Origin: Clostridiales bacterium
Lineage (GTDB): Bacteria > Bacillota > Clostridia > Oscillospirales > Oscillospiraceae
Direction: 5' to 3'
Assembly (NCBI GenBank): GCA_004556965.1
Contig: SFFE01000004.1
Location: 43,222-107,221, forward strand
DNA: 64,000 bases
Positions within the stretch are counted from its first letter, which is position 1; each line of letters begins with the position of its first letter. The position numbers were made by a program, and so were the translations under genes. Below the pieces are notes generated by a model. The model saw nothing but the letters and a program-made list of their open reading frames with translations, searched no databases and was not told where the DNA came from. This document shows positions 52,012 through 60,984 of the stretch, piece after piece.

Positions 52012-52689
52012 ATGGAGACGCTGGAAGCCCGGATCGGCTACACGTTCCACGACCGGCGGCTGCTGCAAAACGCGCTGATGCACAGCTCCTATGCCAACGA
52101 AAACCGTGCGCGCGGCTGCACGAGCAACGAGCGGCTGGAATTCCTGGGGGATTCCGTCCTCGGCATGGTGACGGCCATGCGGCTGTACCGCCTGTATCCG
52201 GACATGCCGGAGGGGAAACTGAGCCGCCTGCGCGCCGAGCTGGTGTGCGAGCAGAGCCTGCACGCCGTGGCGCTGGAGCTGGGGCTCGGAAGCTATATCC
52301 GGCTGGGGCATGGAGAAGCGCGCAACGGCGGGCGCGAGCGCCCGTCGATCCTGGCGGACGCTGTGGAGGCCATCATTGCCGCAATCTATCTGGACGGCGG
52401 CTTGGAGAGTGCGCAGCGATTCATTCTCGATCACATCCTGACCGGCCTTGCCGAAGGGCAGATGCACCACGTTGCGGACTATAAGACCGACCTGCAGGAG
52501 CGTGTGCAGCGCAAGCCGGGGCAGGCGCTGGAATATACGCTTTTGTCCGAAAGCGGACCGGATCACAACAAATCGTTTACGATGAACGTCTTGCTCAACG
52601 GCTCGGAGATCGGCCGGGGCACCGGCCGGACGAAAAAGGAGGCGGAGCAGTCTGCCGCGAAGTCCGCGCTGGAGCGCATGGGATCTTAA
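52012..52689 (+). CDS. rnc: Ribonuclease III
   Basis: This 225-residue endonuclease cleaves double-stranded RNA in rRNA processing. The catalytic domain has NERLEFLGDSVLGMV and DAVEAIIAAIYLDGG, and the C-terminal dsRNA-binding domain has YKTDLQERVQRKPGQ and GRTKKEAEQSAAKSAL. ATG 52012 is preferred, with GGAGGC six bases upstream; a GTG at 52006 is also in frame. The order plsX-rnc-smc-ftsY is common in Firmicutes. A terminator follows. Confidence 0.96.
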   Translation: METLEARIGYTFHDRRLLQNALMHSSYANENRARGCTSNERLEFLGDSVLGMVTAMRLYRLYPDMPEGKLSRLRAELVCEQSLHAVALELGLGSYIRLGHGEARNGGRERPSILADAVEAIIAAIYLDGGLESAQRFILDHILTGLAEGQMHHVADYKTDLQERVQRKPGQALEYTLLSESGPDHNKSFTMNVLLNGSEIGRGTGRTKKEAEQSAAKSALERMGS

Positions 52690-52695
52690 AGTATG

Positions 52696-52737
52696 ATAAG
52701 GTACTGCCTTGATTTTGCGGGCAGTACCTTATTTTTG
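52696..52737 (+). terminator. Terminator between rnc and smc
   Basis: ATAAGGTACTGCC (52696-52708) pairs with GGCAGTACCTTAT (52720-52732), followed by TTTTTG. Confidence 0.88.
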
Positions 52738-52769
52738 TGCACCGGGCAGCGAGATGGTGAAATCAATCG

Positions 52770-52798
52770 TTGCAAAATGACAAATTCGGCGGTATACT
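52770..52798 (+). promoter_or_regulatory. Promoter of smc-ftsY and followers
   Basis: TTGCAA (52770-52775), a 17-base spacer and TATACT (52793-52798), about 48 bases before smc. Confidence 0.72.
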
Positions 52799-52845
52799 TT
52801 ACTTTGTGTTTGTATGCAAATTTTTCTTGCGTAAGAGGGATGCAG

Positions 52846-55800
52846 TTGTATTTAAAGGCTTTGGAAATTCAGGGGTTCAAGTCGTTTCCGGATAAGACGC
52901 GGCTGACCTTTGAGCAGGATATTACCGCCATCGTCGGCCCGAACGGTTCCGGCAAGTCCAACATTGCGGACGCGATCTTGTGGGTCATGGGCGAGCAGCG
53001 CACCAAAACGCTGCGCGGCGGAAAAATGGAGGACGTCATTTTTGGCGGCACGGAAAAGCGCGGCGCGCTCGGCTTTGCGCAGGTTTCACTGATCCTTGAC
53101 AACAGCGCCGGCATTTTTGACACCGAGAATACCGAGGTTATGATCACCCGCCGCTATTACCGCAGCGGCGAGAGTGAGTACTATATCAACCGCGAGGCGT
53201 GCCGCCTGCGCGATATCAATGAGCTGCTGATGGACACCGGCCTTGGCCGGGACGGGTATTCCATCATCGGGCAGGGACGGATCGCTGAGATCGTCGCCGG
53301 CAAGAGCAACGAGCGGCGCGAGATCTTTGAGGAAGCGGCGGGCATTTCCCGCTACCGCTACCGCAAGGAGGAGTCGGAGCGCAAGCTCGCGCGCACGGAG
53401 GAAAACCTTCTGCGCATCAACGACAAGGTGGATGAGCTGGAGCTGCAGGTCGGCCCGCTGCGCGAGCAGGCGGCCACGGCGCGCAAATATCTTGACCTGC
53501 GCAGTTCACTCAAGGACTTGGAGGTCTCCGTCTGGATGGAGACGCTCGACCGCCTGAAGGAGCAGGCCGAGACGGTGAACCGCGACTATCGGACGGCAAA
53601 GGACAATCTCGCCGGCGCGCAGCGCGAGCTGGAGCAGCTTTATGCGTCGGCGGAGAATCTTTCGCAGAAAATGCGGGAAAAAGATTTGGAGGCGGAGACG
53701 ACGCGCGCCCGCCTTTCCGAGACGGAGACCGCCGCGGCGGAGTGCGAATCGGCCGCCGCCGTTCTGCGTGCGAACATGCGCAACAGCTCCGAAACGATCG
53801 AACGGATGCGCTTGGAGGTCTCCGAACAGGCCGATCGCGTCAATGCGCTGCAGGCGCAGATCGCGCAGCATCGCGAGCGTCTGGCTGCCATCGACGCCGA
53901 AAAGGCGGCGCTGCAGCAGCAGGCGGAGCAGGTGATCGCGCAGATCGAAGCGAACGCGGAGGACTCCGGCGCGGCTGAGCGCGCGTTTGCCGAGCTGCTT
54001 GCAAAGGAGAACGCAGTCAGCGCCGCGCTGGCGCAGTGCCGCACGACAATCACGATGCTGGCCGGCCAGTCGCAGGAACTGCTGGATCGGGAAAACGCCA
54101 TCGTTGCCGCCGCAGCACAGGCGGGCGAGCGCCTGGCTGGACTGGAGGCGCAGCAGCAGGAGAAGCTGCAGGCGAAAGAACAGGCCGGGCAGCGCTGCGC
54201 CGATCTGCGCGCAGAGCAAAAGCGGCGCGCGGAGCAGACGGCTGCGTGCGAGCGGGCGCTGCGGCAGCAGCAGGAGCGCCTGTCCACGCTGACGGTCGAT
54301 CTGCGCTCGACCGAGTCGCGCCTGAACATGCTCGCCGAAATGGAAAAGGAATACGAGGGCTTCTCCAAGGCCGTCAAGACCGTCATGCGCGAGGCCGAAC
54401 GCGGCGCGCTGCGCGGCGTGCACGGCCCGGTGGCGAATCTGATCAAGACGGACGACCGCTATGCCCTCGCCATCGAAACGGCGCTCGGCGCCGCGATGCA
54501 GAATATCGTGGTGGACACGCAGCAGCACGGCGCCGTGGCCATCGAGCTGCTCAAGCGCCGGGACGCGGGCCGGGCCACCTTCCTGCCGCTGGACACCATC
54601 CGCGGCACGCGTCTGAACGGTGTCCCGGAGCGGGAGCCGGGCTATGTCGGCATCGCCGCCGATCTGGTCACGTGCGACCGGCAGTATGCCGAGATCGTCG
54701 GGAATCTTTTGGGCCGCACGATCGTGGCGCAGTCGCTGCAGGACGCAATTGCGATCTCCCGCCGGAACAGCAACCGCTTCCGCATAGTGACGCTCGACGG
54801 GCAGCTCGTCAACGCGGGCGGCTCGCTCACCGGCGGCAGCGCTGCGCGGGGCAGCGGCATCATCTCCCGTGCAAACGAGCTGAAACGCCTGCAGCGTACC
54901 AAAGAAACACTTTCCGAAGAAAAACGGCAGTGTGAGACGCGCTTTGCCGATGCACAGACGGCACTGGAAACGGCGCGCACCCTGCAGGAGAATACACAGA
55001 CGCAGGTGGAGGCCGCGCAGGAAGCCCTGCACGCGGCGGAGAGCGAATGCGCCCAGTGTGCGCTGCTCATAGAGGCTGCGCACGACGCGATGGACGGGCA
55101 GAACGCGCAGCTTGCCGCCGCCCGCGCGGCGCAGGAGGCGAATCAGGCGCGCATTGTACAGGCGCGCGCTGACGCGGAGCGCACCGAGCGCGAGCTGGAC
55201 GCTGTGCGTCAGGCGCGGAGCGACAGCTCCGATGGGCGAGAACGGTTTGACCAGCGCCGGCAGGAGCTGGCCGAGCAGCTTGCCGGGCTGCGTGCGCAGG
55301 AGGCGTCGCTGGACGCCGAGCGCGAGACAATCGGGCGCACGGCGCAGCAGATCGAAGCGCTGTTTCAGGAGCTGGCCGGCAGCCGGGAGGAGCGTCTGGC
55401 GCAGATCACGCAGGAGGAGCGCGGCACGGCTGCGCTGCACACACAGCTTCAGGAGAAGGAAGCGCGTCTGGCTGAGCTGCAATCGCGCATCGAGACCATG
55501 AAGGCCGACCTTGCTGCGTGCAGCGCCAAGCGTCTGGAGCTGGAGGGCATGCGCACGAAGGCTGACCGGCAGGCGCAGGAGCGCAACCGCGACCTGCTGG
55601 ACATGCAGGGGCTCGTCTCCCGCTTCGAGCAGAAGAAGCTGGCCGCCGATCTGGAGGAAAAGCAGCTGCTCGACAAGCTGTGGGACAGCTATGAGCTCAG
55701 CCACAGCGCAGCGCAGGCGCTGCGCCGGCCAATCGAGAGCATGGCCAAGGCGAACAAGCGCATCTCCGAGCTGCGCCGCAGCATCAACGCCCTTGGCACG

Positions 55801-56406
55801 CCGAACCTCGGCGCGATCGACGAGTTTGAGCGCGTGAACACACGCTATGAATTCCTCACCGGGCAGCGCGACGACGTGCTCAAGGCCAAGCGCGAGCTGA
55901 CCGGTATCATCACGGACATTACCGCGGAAATGGAAGAGATCTTCGTCCGCGAGTTCCACGCTATCGACGAGGCGTTCCGCCGGACGTTTCTGGAGCTGTT
56001 CGGCGGCGGCAAGGCGGCGCTCGTGCTCGAAGACCCGGAGCATGTGCTCGACTGCGGCATTGAGATCAAGGTGCAGCCGCCAGGCAAGGCGCTGTCCACC
56101 ATCAGTCTCATGTCCGGCGGCGAGATGGCGTTCGTGGCCATTGCGCTCTACTTCGCCATTTTGAAGGTGCGCCCCACGCCGTTTTGCGTCATGGACGAGA
56201 TCGAGGCTGCGCTCGATGAAGCAAACGTTACGCGCTTTGCCGAGTACATGCGCACGATGTCCAAGAACACGCAGTTTCTGGTCATCACGCACCGGCGCGG
56301 CACAATGGAGGAGGCCGACCATCTGTTTGGCGTCACCATGCAGGAAAAGGGCGTTTCCCGCGTGATCGAGCTTTCGCTCGACGAGGCGGCTAAAACCATA
56401 GAATAA
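52846..56406 (+). CDS. smc: Chromosome segregation protein SMC
   Basis: This 1186-residue ATPase forms the bacterial condensin core. The N-terminal head has YLKALEIQGFKSFPDKT and Walker A GPNGSGKSNIADAI. Two long coiled coils rich in A, E, Q and R flank a hinge near residues 505-665 (GPVANLIKTDDRYALAIETA, GGSLTGGSA). The C-terminal head has the signature LMSGGEMAFVAIALYF and Walker B FCVMDEIEAALDEANV. The start is best at TTG 52846, six bases after GAGGG, giving the family N-terminus YLKALEIQGF; an ATG at 52840 directly abuts that site. It leads the smc-ftsY-led operon. Confidence 0.93.
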   Translation: MYLKALEIQGFKSFPDKTRLTFEQDITAIVGPNGSGKSNIADAILWVMGEQRTKTLRGGKMEDVIFGGTEKRGALGFAQVSLILDNSAGIFDTENTEVMITRRYYRSGESEYYINREACRLRDINELLMDTGLGRDGYSIIGQGRIAEIVAGKSNERREIFEEAAGISRYRYRKEESERKLARTEENLLRINDKVDELELQVGPLREQAATARKYLDLRSSLKDLEVSVWMETLDRLKEQAETVNRDYRTAKDNLAGAQRELEQLYASAENLSQKMREKDLEAETTRARLSETETAAAECESAAAVLRANMRNSSETIERMRLEVSEQADRVNALQAQIAQHRERLAAIDAEKAALQQQAEQVIAQIEANAEDSGAAERAFAELLAKENAVSAALAQCRTTITMLAGQSQELLDRENAIVAAAAQAGERLAGLEAQQQEKLQAKEQAGQRCADLRAEQKRRAEQTAACERALRQQQERLSTLTVDLRSTESRLNMLAEMEKEYEGFSKAVKTVMREAERGALRGVHGPVANLIKTDDRYALAIETALGAAMQNIVVDTQQHGAVAIELLKRRDAGRATFLPLDTIRGTRLNGVPEREPGYVGIAADLVTCDRQYAEIVGNLLGRTIVAQSLQDAIAISRRNSNRFRIVTLDGQLVNAGGSLTGGSAARGSGIISRANELKRLQRTKETLSEEKRQCETRFADAQTALETARTLQENTQTQVEAAQEALHAAESECAQCALLIEAAHDAMDGQNAQLAAARAAQEANQARIVQARADAERTERELDAVRQARSDSSDGRERFDQRRQELAEQLAGLRAQEASLDAERETIGRTAQQIEALFQELAGSREERLAQITQEERGTAALHTQLQEKEARLAELQSRIETMKADLAACSAKRLELEGMRTKADRQAQERNRDLLDMQGLVSRFEQKKLAADLEEKQLLDKLWDSYELSHSAAQALRRPIESMAKANKRISELRRSINALGTPNLGAIDEFERVNTRYEFLTGQRDDVLKAKRELTGIITDITAEMEEIFVREFHAIDEAFRRTFLELFGGGKAALVLEDPEHVLDCGIEIKVQPPGKALSTISLMSGGEMAFVAIALYFAILKVRPTPFCVMDEIEAALDEANVTRFAEYMRTMSKNTQFLVITHRRGTMEEADHLFGVTMQEKGVSRVIELSLDEAAKTIE

Positions 56407-56420
56407 CGGAGAGAATATAC

Positions 56421-57329
56421 ATGGGATTTTTTGATAAGATCAAACAGGGGCTGACCAAGACCAAGAAAAATCTGGACGCGCAGCTCACCGGCATCTTCGC
56501 TTCCTACACCCCCGGCGACGAGGAGTTCTTTGAAGAGCTGGAGGAGAGCCTGATTCTGGCTGACACCGGTGTGGAGACGACCGAGCGTGCCATCCATGAA
56601 CTGCGCCGCGCCATCGAACTGAAGAAGCTGCGCACCGGCACGGAGGTCAAGCAGGAGTTCGTGCGCATCCTCACAAAAATTCTGAAGGTGCAGGACACGA
56701 TGCTGCTGCTCACAACGCAGCCGTCCGTGGTGCTGGTCGTCGGCGTTAACGGCGTCGGCAAGACGACGACCATCGGCAAGCTTGCCGCGCAGCTCAAGCG
56801 CGAGGGCAGCAAGGTGCTGCTCTCGGCTGGCGACACGTTCCGCGCCGCTGCGGCCGATCAGCTCACCGTCTGGGCACAGCGCGCGGGCGTGGACATCGTC
56901 AAGCACGAGGAGGGCTCCGATCCCGCCGCCGTGGTGTTCGACTCCATTCAGGCGGCGAAGGCGCGCCATTCCGACGTCATCATCGTGGACACCGCAGGGC
57001 GCCTGCACAACAAGGCGAATCTCATGAATGAGCTGAACAAGATCACCCGCGTCATCCGCCGCGAGCTGCCGGATGCGGACATCGAGACGCTCATGGTGCT
57101 CGACGCAACGACCGGGCAGAACGGTCTCATTCAGGCCAAGCAGTTTCTGGACACTGCCGACCTCACCGGCATCGTCCTCACGAAGCTCGACGGCACGGCC
57201 AAGGGCGGCATCGTCTTCGCCATTGCGAGCGAGCTGCAGCTGCCGGTGAAATACGTCGGTGTCGGCGAGCAGATCGACGACCTGCTGGAGTTCAAGCCTG
57301 CGGAATTTGTGGAGGCGCTGCTGTCATGA
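56421..57329 (+). CDS. ftsY: Signal recognition particle receptor FtsY
   Basis: This 302-residue GTPase docks SRP-ribosome complexes at the membrane. The short N-terminal region (GFFDKIKQGLTKTKKNLD) lacks the long acidic domain of E. coli FtsY, as usual in Firmicutes. G motifs are GVNGVGKTTTIGKLA, DTFRAAAADQL, DTAGR and TKLDGTAKGG. ACGGAGAG precedes the ATG. Its stop overlaps the next start by four bases. Confidence 0.97.
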   Translation: MGFFDKIKQGLTKTKKNLDAQLTGIFASYTPGDEEFFEELEESLILADTGVETTERAIHELRRAIELKKLRTGTEVKQEFVRILTKILKVQDTMLLLTTQPSVVLVVGVNGVGKTTTIGKLAAQLKREGSKVLLSAGDTFRAAAADQLTVWAQRAGVDIVKHEEGSDPAAVVFDSIQAAKARHSDVIIVDTAGRLHNKANLMNELNKITRVIRRELPDADIETLMVLDATTGQNGLIQAKQFLDTADLTGIVLTKLDGTAKGGIVFAIASELQLPVKYVGVGEQIDDLLEFKPAEFVEALLS

Positions 57330-57916
57330 TCCTTGCAAGCAACAACGCGCATAAGCTGACGGAGTTTCAGGCCATTTTCGCGGACATGGGCATTGAGATC
57401 ATCTCCCAGCGCGCGGCCGGGTGCGATTTTGAGATCGATGAGACCGGAGAGACCTTTGAGGAGAACGCCTATCTCAAGGCCATCGCCGTAACGTGCGCGA
57501 CGGGTCAGCCCGCCATTGCGGACGATTCCGGCCTGATGGTGGACGCACTCGGCGGGGAGCCGGGCGTCTATTCCGCGCGCTACACCGGCAATCACGACGA
57601 TTCGGACGAGGACCGGTACCGCTATTTGCTGAAAAAACTGGGCGATTCGGAACAAAGAACCGCGCGTTTCGTCTCCTGTATATGCCTAACGTTCCCCAAT
57701 GGCGACATTCTGCGCGCCAGAGGCACCTGCGAGGGTTCGATCCTGAATGGCCCACGCGGTGAGAACGGCTTCGGCTACGACCCGATCTTCCTGCCGGACG
57801 GCTTCGACCGCTCAATGGCCGAGCTTTCGCCGGAGGAGAAAAACCGCATTTCCCACCGGGGGAATGCGCTGAAAATTCTGAAAGAAGAATTGAGGAGCTA
57901 CTATGCTGACAAGTAA
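57326..57916 (+). CDS. rdgB: Non-canonical purine NTP pyrophosphatase (RdgB/HAM1)
   Basis: This 196-residue enzyme hydrolyses ITP, dITP and XTP to monophosphates. It has ILASNNAHKLTEFQAIF, FEENAYLKA, IADDSGLMVDALGGEPGVYSA (shown in part) and GENGFGYDPIF, with the catalytic D in ADDSGL. It lies in a tight gene string, overlapping ftsY by four bases and yhbY by 14 bases. Confidence 0.95.
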   Translation: MILASNNAHKLTEFQAIFADMGIEIISQRAAGCDFEIDETGETFEENAYLKAIAVTCATGQPAIADDSGLMVDALGGEPGVYSARYTGNHDDSDEDRYRYLLKKLGDSEQRTARFVSCICLTFPNGDILRARGTCEGSILNGPRGENGFGYDPIFLPDGFDRSMAELSPEEKNRISHRGNALKILKEELRSYYADK

Positions 57917-58205
57917 ACAGCGCGCCCAGCTTCGCGGTCTGGCCTCCACGGAGGATACGATCGTTCACATCGGCAAGGGCGGCATCACGGAAAACATCAT
58001 CATCCAGATGAACGACGCGCTCAAGGCGCGCGAGCTGGTGAAGGGGCGCGTGCTGGAAAGCTCGCTGCTGACGGCGCAGGAGGCCTGCGACCGGCTGGCG
58101 GCCACCTGCCGCGCGGAGCCGGTGCAGGTGATCGGCTCGAAGTTCGTGCTGTATAAGCGCAACGAGCAGAAGCCGAAGATCGAGTTGGTAAAAAAGAAAA
58201 AATGA
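57903..58205 (+). CDS. YhbY-family ribosome-associated RNA-binding protein
   Basis: This 100-residue CRM-domain protein has LTSKQRAQLRGLAS, HIGKGGITENIIIQ and a VIGSKFVLYKRN strand, standard for YhbY/YqeI, which associates with pre-50S particles. The tail is lysine-rich (ELVKKKK). GAGGAG precedes the ATG inside the end of rdgB. In many Firmicutes it sits beside nadD, as here. Confidence 0.94.
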   Translation: MLTSKQRAQLRGLASTEDTIVHIGKGGITENIIIQMNDALKARELVKGRVLESSLLTAQEACDRLAATCRAEPVQVIGSKFVLYKRNEQKPKIELVKKKK

Positions 58206-59374
58206 AGATTGCGATTTATGGCGGCAGCTTCAACCCGCCGCATCTTGGCCACGCGGCGGCCATCCGCGCCGTGCAAAGCGCTGCAGAGCCGGATGTTCTG
58301 CTGGTCATTCCGGCGGCCATCCCGCCGCACAAGAAGCTCTCGGAAAACAGCCCGGAGGCCGTCGAGCGACTGACGATGGCAGCGCTTGCGTTCGGTAAAA
58401 TGCCGGGCGTGGAGGTCTCCGATCTGGAGCTGAACCGGGAAGGGAAGAGCTACACGGCGGACACGGTGCGCGAGCTTTTGGCGTGCAATCCGGACGCGGA
58501 GCTGAGCTTTGCGGTCGGCACCGACATGCTGTGTTCCTTTGAGGAGTGGCACGATTTCCGCTACATTTTGGAGCACGTGTCGCTGCTGGCGCTGGCGCGC
58601 TATCCGGACGATCTGGCGCAGATCGAAGCGTGCGCCGCGCGTCTGCGCGCGCAGTACGGCGCGCGCATCACGGTGGTGGATACGCCGCCGTTGCCCATGT
58701 CGTCCACGGAGATCCGCAGCCTTCTGCGGCGGCGTGGGGGCGTGGAATTCCTGCATCCGGCGGTGTATGAACACATCATCCGGCTGCGGCTCTATGGGGC
58801 GAAGCCGGCGTTCGACTGGCTGCGCGAGCAGGCCTACGCCATGCTCAAGCCCAGGCGCATCTCCCATGTGTGGGGGTGCGAGCACGAAGCCCGGAAACTG
58901 GCAGAACGCTGGGGCTGTGACCCGGACGCTGCTGCAGAAGCCGGAATTTTGCACGATATTACAAAAAAATTCGAGCTATCTGACCAATTGCTATTGTCAG
59001 AAAAATATGGTATCATAAACGATACTGTTGAAACTTCAAACACAAAGCTGCTGCACGCAAAAACCGGTGCGGCAGTTGCAAGGGACCTGTTCGGCGTGCC
59101 GGACGAGATCTACAGTGCCATCCGCTGGCATACGACCGGCCGGCCGGACATGACGCTGCTGGAGAAGGTCCTGTATATGGCGGACTATATAGAACCCACG
59201 AGAGAGTTTGAAGGCGTGGACCGGCTGCGCGCGCTCGCGTATCAGGACTTGGATCAGGCGATGATTCTGGGGCTGGAAATGAGTCTGGACGAGCTGACTG
59301 CCGGGGGCATCACACCGCATCCGCATACGATGGACGCTCTTAAATGGTACAAGCAACAGGGAGATAAACTATGA
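58202..59374 (+). CDS. nadD: NadD-YqeK fusion: nicotinate-nucleotide adenylyltransferase plus HD hydrolase
   Basis: This 390-residue protein joins two enzymes that are usually separate neighbours. Residues 1-200 are NadD, with GGSFNPPHLGH, AAIPPHKK and the C-terminal SSTEIRSLL, and make nicotinate adenine dinucleotide in NAD synthesis. Residues about 210-385 are an HD-domain YqeK-like protein (HVWGCEHEARKLAERWG, AGILHDITKKFE, AIRWHTTGRP, YMADYIEPTRE), a family reported to hydrolyse diadenosine tetraphosphate. It overlaps yhbY and the LCP gene by four bases each. Confidence 0.95.
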   Translation: MKIAIYGGSFNPPHLGHAAAIRAVQSAAEPDVLLVIPAAIPPHKKLSENSPEAVERLTMAALAFGKMPGVEVSDLELNREGKSYTADTVRELLACNPDAELSFAVGTDMLCSFEEWHDFRYILEHVSLLALARYPDDLAQIEACAARLRAQYGARITVVDTPPLPMSSTEIRSLLRRRGGVEFLHPAVYEHIIRLRLYGAKPAFDWLREQAYAMLKPRRISHVWGCEHEARKLAERWGCDPDAAAEAGILHDITKKFELSDQLLLSEKYGIINDTVETSNTKLLHAKTGAAVARDLFGVPDEIYSAIRWHTTGRPDMTLLEKVLYMADYIEPTREFEGVDRLRALAYQDLDQAMILGLEMSLDELTAGGITPHPHTMDALKWYKQQGDKL

Positions 59375-60540
59375 GGCGCAAGAAATACGAGGACGAGTAC
59401 GACCAGCAGTACGCCGACTATGTCGGAGACTTTGACGATTACGATTCCGCCTTCTCCGAGGAGGCTGCGGCGGCGACGCACGCGCAGCAGATTCAGCAGA
59501 GAAACCAGAAAAAGAAAAAACGCAGAAAAAGAAATTTTGCGATTTTGATCGTGCTGCTGCTGGCGCTGATGGTGGGCGAATTCACGATTTTGATGAAGAA
59601 GTGGGTCAGCCCGCCGGATCTCAACAGCGCTTTGAGCGACGGCAATCTGGAAGATGACATCGTGCCGAACAATGCGGAAGGGCGCAAGCCCGGCTGCTAC
59701 ACGTTCCTCATCGCCGGTAAGGACAAGGCCGCCGGCCTGACGGATACGGTTCTGGTCGGTATGCTGGACACGGAAAACGGCACGCTGCGCTTTGTCAGCA
59801 TCCCGCGCGATACGGCAGTCAACATCAGTTGGGCGCCGAAAAAGATCAATCAGTATTACCCCGCAGCGGAAAACCGGGGCGAGGACGGCGTGGAAGCCCT
59901 GATCACCGGCGTGGAAAAGATCGTCGGCTACCGGGTAGACAGCTATGCGATCTTTGACGTGGATGTGTTCGTGGAGCTGGTGGATACGATGGGCGGCGTT
60001 GAATTCGACGTGCCGATCGACATGGACTACGAAGATCCCGGACAGGATTTGTACATCCACGTGAAAAAAGGCTTCCAAAAGCTCAATGGGTATGATACCA
60101 TGTGCGTGTTCCGCTACCGCAAGTCGTATGCGGACGGGGATATCGGCCGCCTCAACGTGCAGCACGACCTGCTCAAGGCGATGACGAAGCAGCTTCTGAC
60201 GCTCGGCAATATCCCGAACATCAAAAAACTGGTGGACATTTATGAGAAAAACGTCATTACGGACCTTTCCGCCGGCAACGTGATGTTCTACGTACAGGAA
60301 TTTTTGAAGCTGAAAGATGAGAATATAACATTTGAGACCATTCCGGCAAACTACAACGGCTCGAAAAACGGCATGTCCTATGTGTTCATCCATCTGGATG
60401 AGTGGCTGACCTATGTGAACACATATCTCAACCCATACACATCGGAGGTCACGGCGGACAATGTGGATATTATCTACCAGGACGCCAACGGCAACGTCGT
60501 TTCGACCACCGGAACGATTGCCGGAAACAATCGCTGGTAA
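59371..60540 (+). CDS. LytR-CpsA-Psr (LCP) family cell-wall polymer ligase
   Basis: This 389-residue protein has an acidic, Tyr/Asp-rich cytoplasmic N-terminus, a basic stretch (KKKKRRKRN) and one membrane segment (about residues 51-70), then the LCP domain: FLIAGKDKAAGLTDTVLVGM, FVSIPRDTAVNI, KINQYYP and CVFRYRKSYADGDIGR with conserved arginines. LCP enzymes attach teichoic acids or capsule to peptidoglycan outside the cell, which links it to the polymer loci elsewhere in the window. It lies in the nadD-rsfS string. Confidence 0.94.
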   Translation: MRRKKYEDEYDQQYADYVGDFDDYDSAFSEEAAAATHAQQIQQRNQKKKKRRKRNFAILIVLLLALMVGEFTILMKKWVSPPDLNSALSDGNLEDDIVPNNAEGRKPGCYTFLIAGKDKAAGLTDTVLVGMLDTENGTLRFVSIPRDTAVNISWAPKKINQYYPAAENRGEDGVEALITGVEKIVGYRVDSYAIFDVDVFVELVDTMGGVEFDVPIDMDYEDPGQDLYIHVKKGFQKLNGYDTMCVFRYRKSYADGDIGRLNVQHDLLKAMTKQLLTLGNIPNIKKLVDIYEKNVITDLSAGNVMFYVQEFLKLKDENITFETIPANYNGSKNGMSYVFIHLDEWLTYVNTYLNPYTSEVTADNVDIIYQDANGNVVSTTGTIAGNNRW

Positions 60541-60561
60541 CAGATAAAGGATGGATGCATT

Positions 60562-60915
60562 ATGATGCCTGCTAAAGAAATGGCGGTCAAGATCGTCAAG
60601 GCACTCGACAGCAAAAAAGGTTTGGATATCCGACTATTGCGCACGGCAGATGTCACTGTGTTGGCAGAGTATTTTGTCATCTGCACTGCAAGCTCCCCCA
60701 CCCACGTCAAAACGCTGACGGAGGAAGTGGACCGGGTCATGTCGGAGAGCGGCGAGCCGCCGCTGCGCCGCGAGGGTTACCGCAGCGGAAGCTGGGTACT
60801 GCTCGATTTCGGCTGCGTGATCGTGCATGTCTTCATGGACGAGACGCGCAAGTTCTATGATCTGGAGCGACTATGGAGCGACGCGGAAACCGTGGATTTG
60901 TCCACGATCCTGTAA
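60562..60915 (+). CDS. rsfS: Ribosomal silencing factor RsfS
   Basis: This 117-residue protein binds L14 and blocks subunit joining in starvation. It has KGLDIRLLRTADVTVLAEYF, VICTASSPTHVKTL, SWVLLDFGCVIVHVF and the closing FYDLERLWSDA. Start at the first of two adjacent ATGs behind AAAGGATGG. It is the last gene of the smc-led string; a GC hairpin follows at 60938-60958. Confidence 0.95.
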   Translation: MMPAKEMAVKIVKALDSKKGLDIRLLRTADVTVLAEYFVICTASSPTHVKTLTEEVDRVMSESGEPPLRREGYRSGSWVLLDFGCVIVHVFMDETRKFYDLERLWSDAETVDLSTIL

Positions 60916-60937
60916 CGACGTCCGAATCAAACAAACA

Positions 60938-60962
60938 GGGCGGACGTGCAGTCCGCCCTTAG
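60938..60962 (+). terminator. Weak terminator or hairpin before leuS
   Basis: GGGCGGAC (60938-60945) pairs with GTCCGCCC (60951-60958) around GTGCA. No real T run follows, so termination is uncertain. No T-box is visible before leuS. Confidence 0.45.
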
Positions 60963-60984
60963 AATTTAAAGAGAGTGTGAAACT

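Noticed and set aside
52693..52846. Upstream in-frame extension of SMC by 51 residues
   Set aside because: It begins inside the rnc terminator, ahead of the promoter found at 52770-52798, and the added residues have no similarity to SMC proteins.
53506..56322. Minus-strand open frame of over 900 codons opposite smc
   Set aside because: It mirrors the coiled-coil codons of smc, giving Leu/Arg-rich nonsense. The same applies to the long frames opposite feoB, leuS, fusA and tuf.
57730..57750. GGTTCGATCC resembling a tRNA T-loop
   Set aside because: It lies in the middle of the rdgB reading frame, and no acceptor, D or anticodon arms can be drawn around it. I found no tRNA or rRNA gene in the window.
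60916..60984. T-box leader for leuS
   Set aside because: The spacer is only 69 bases and lacks the T-box sequence and antiterminator bulge; only a short hairpin is present.
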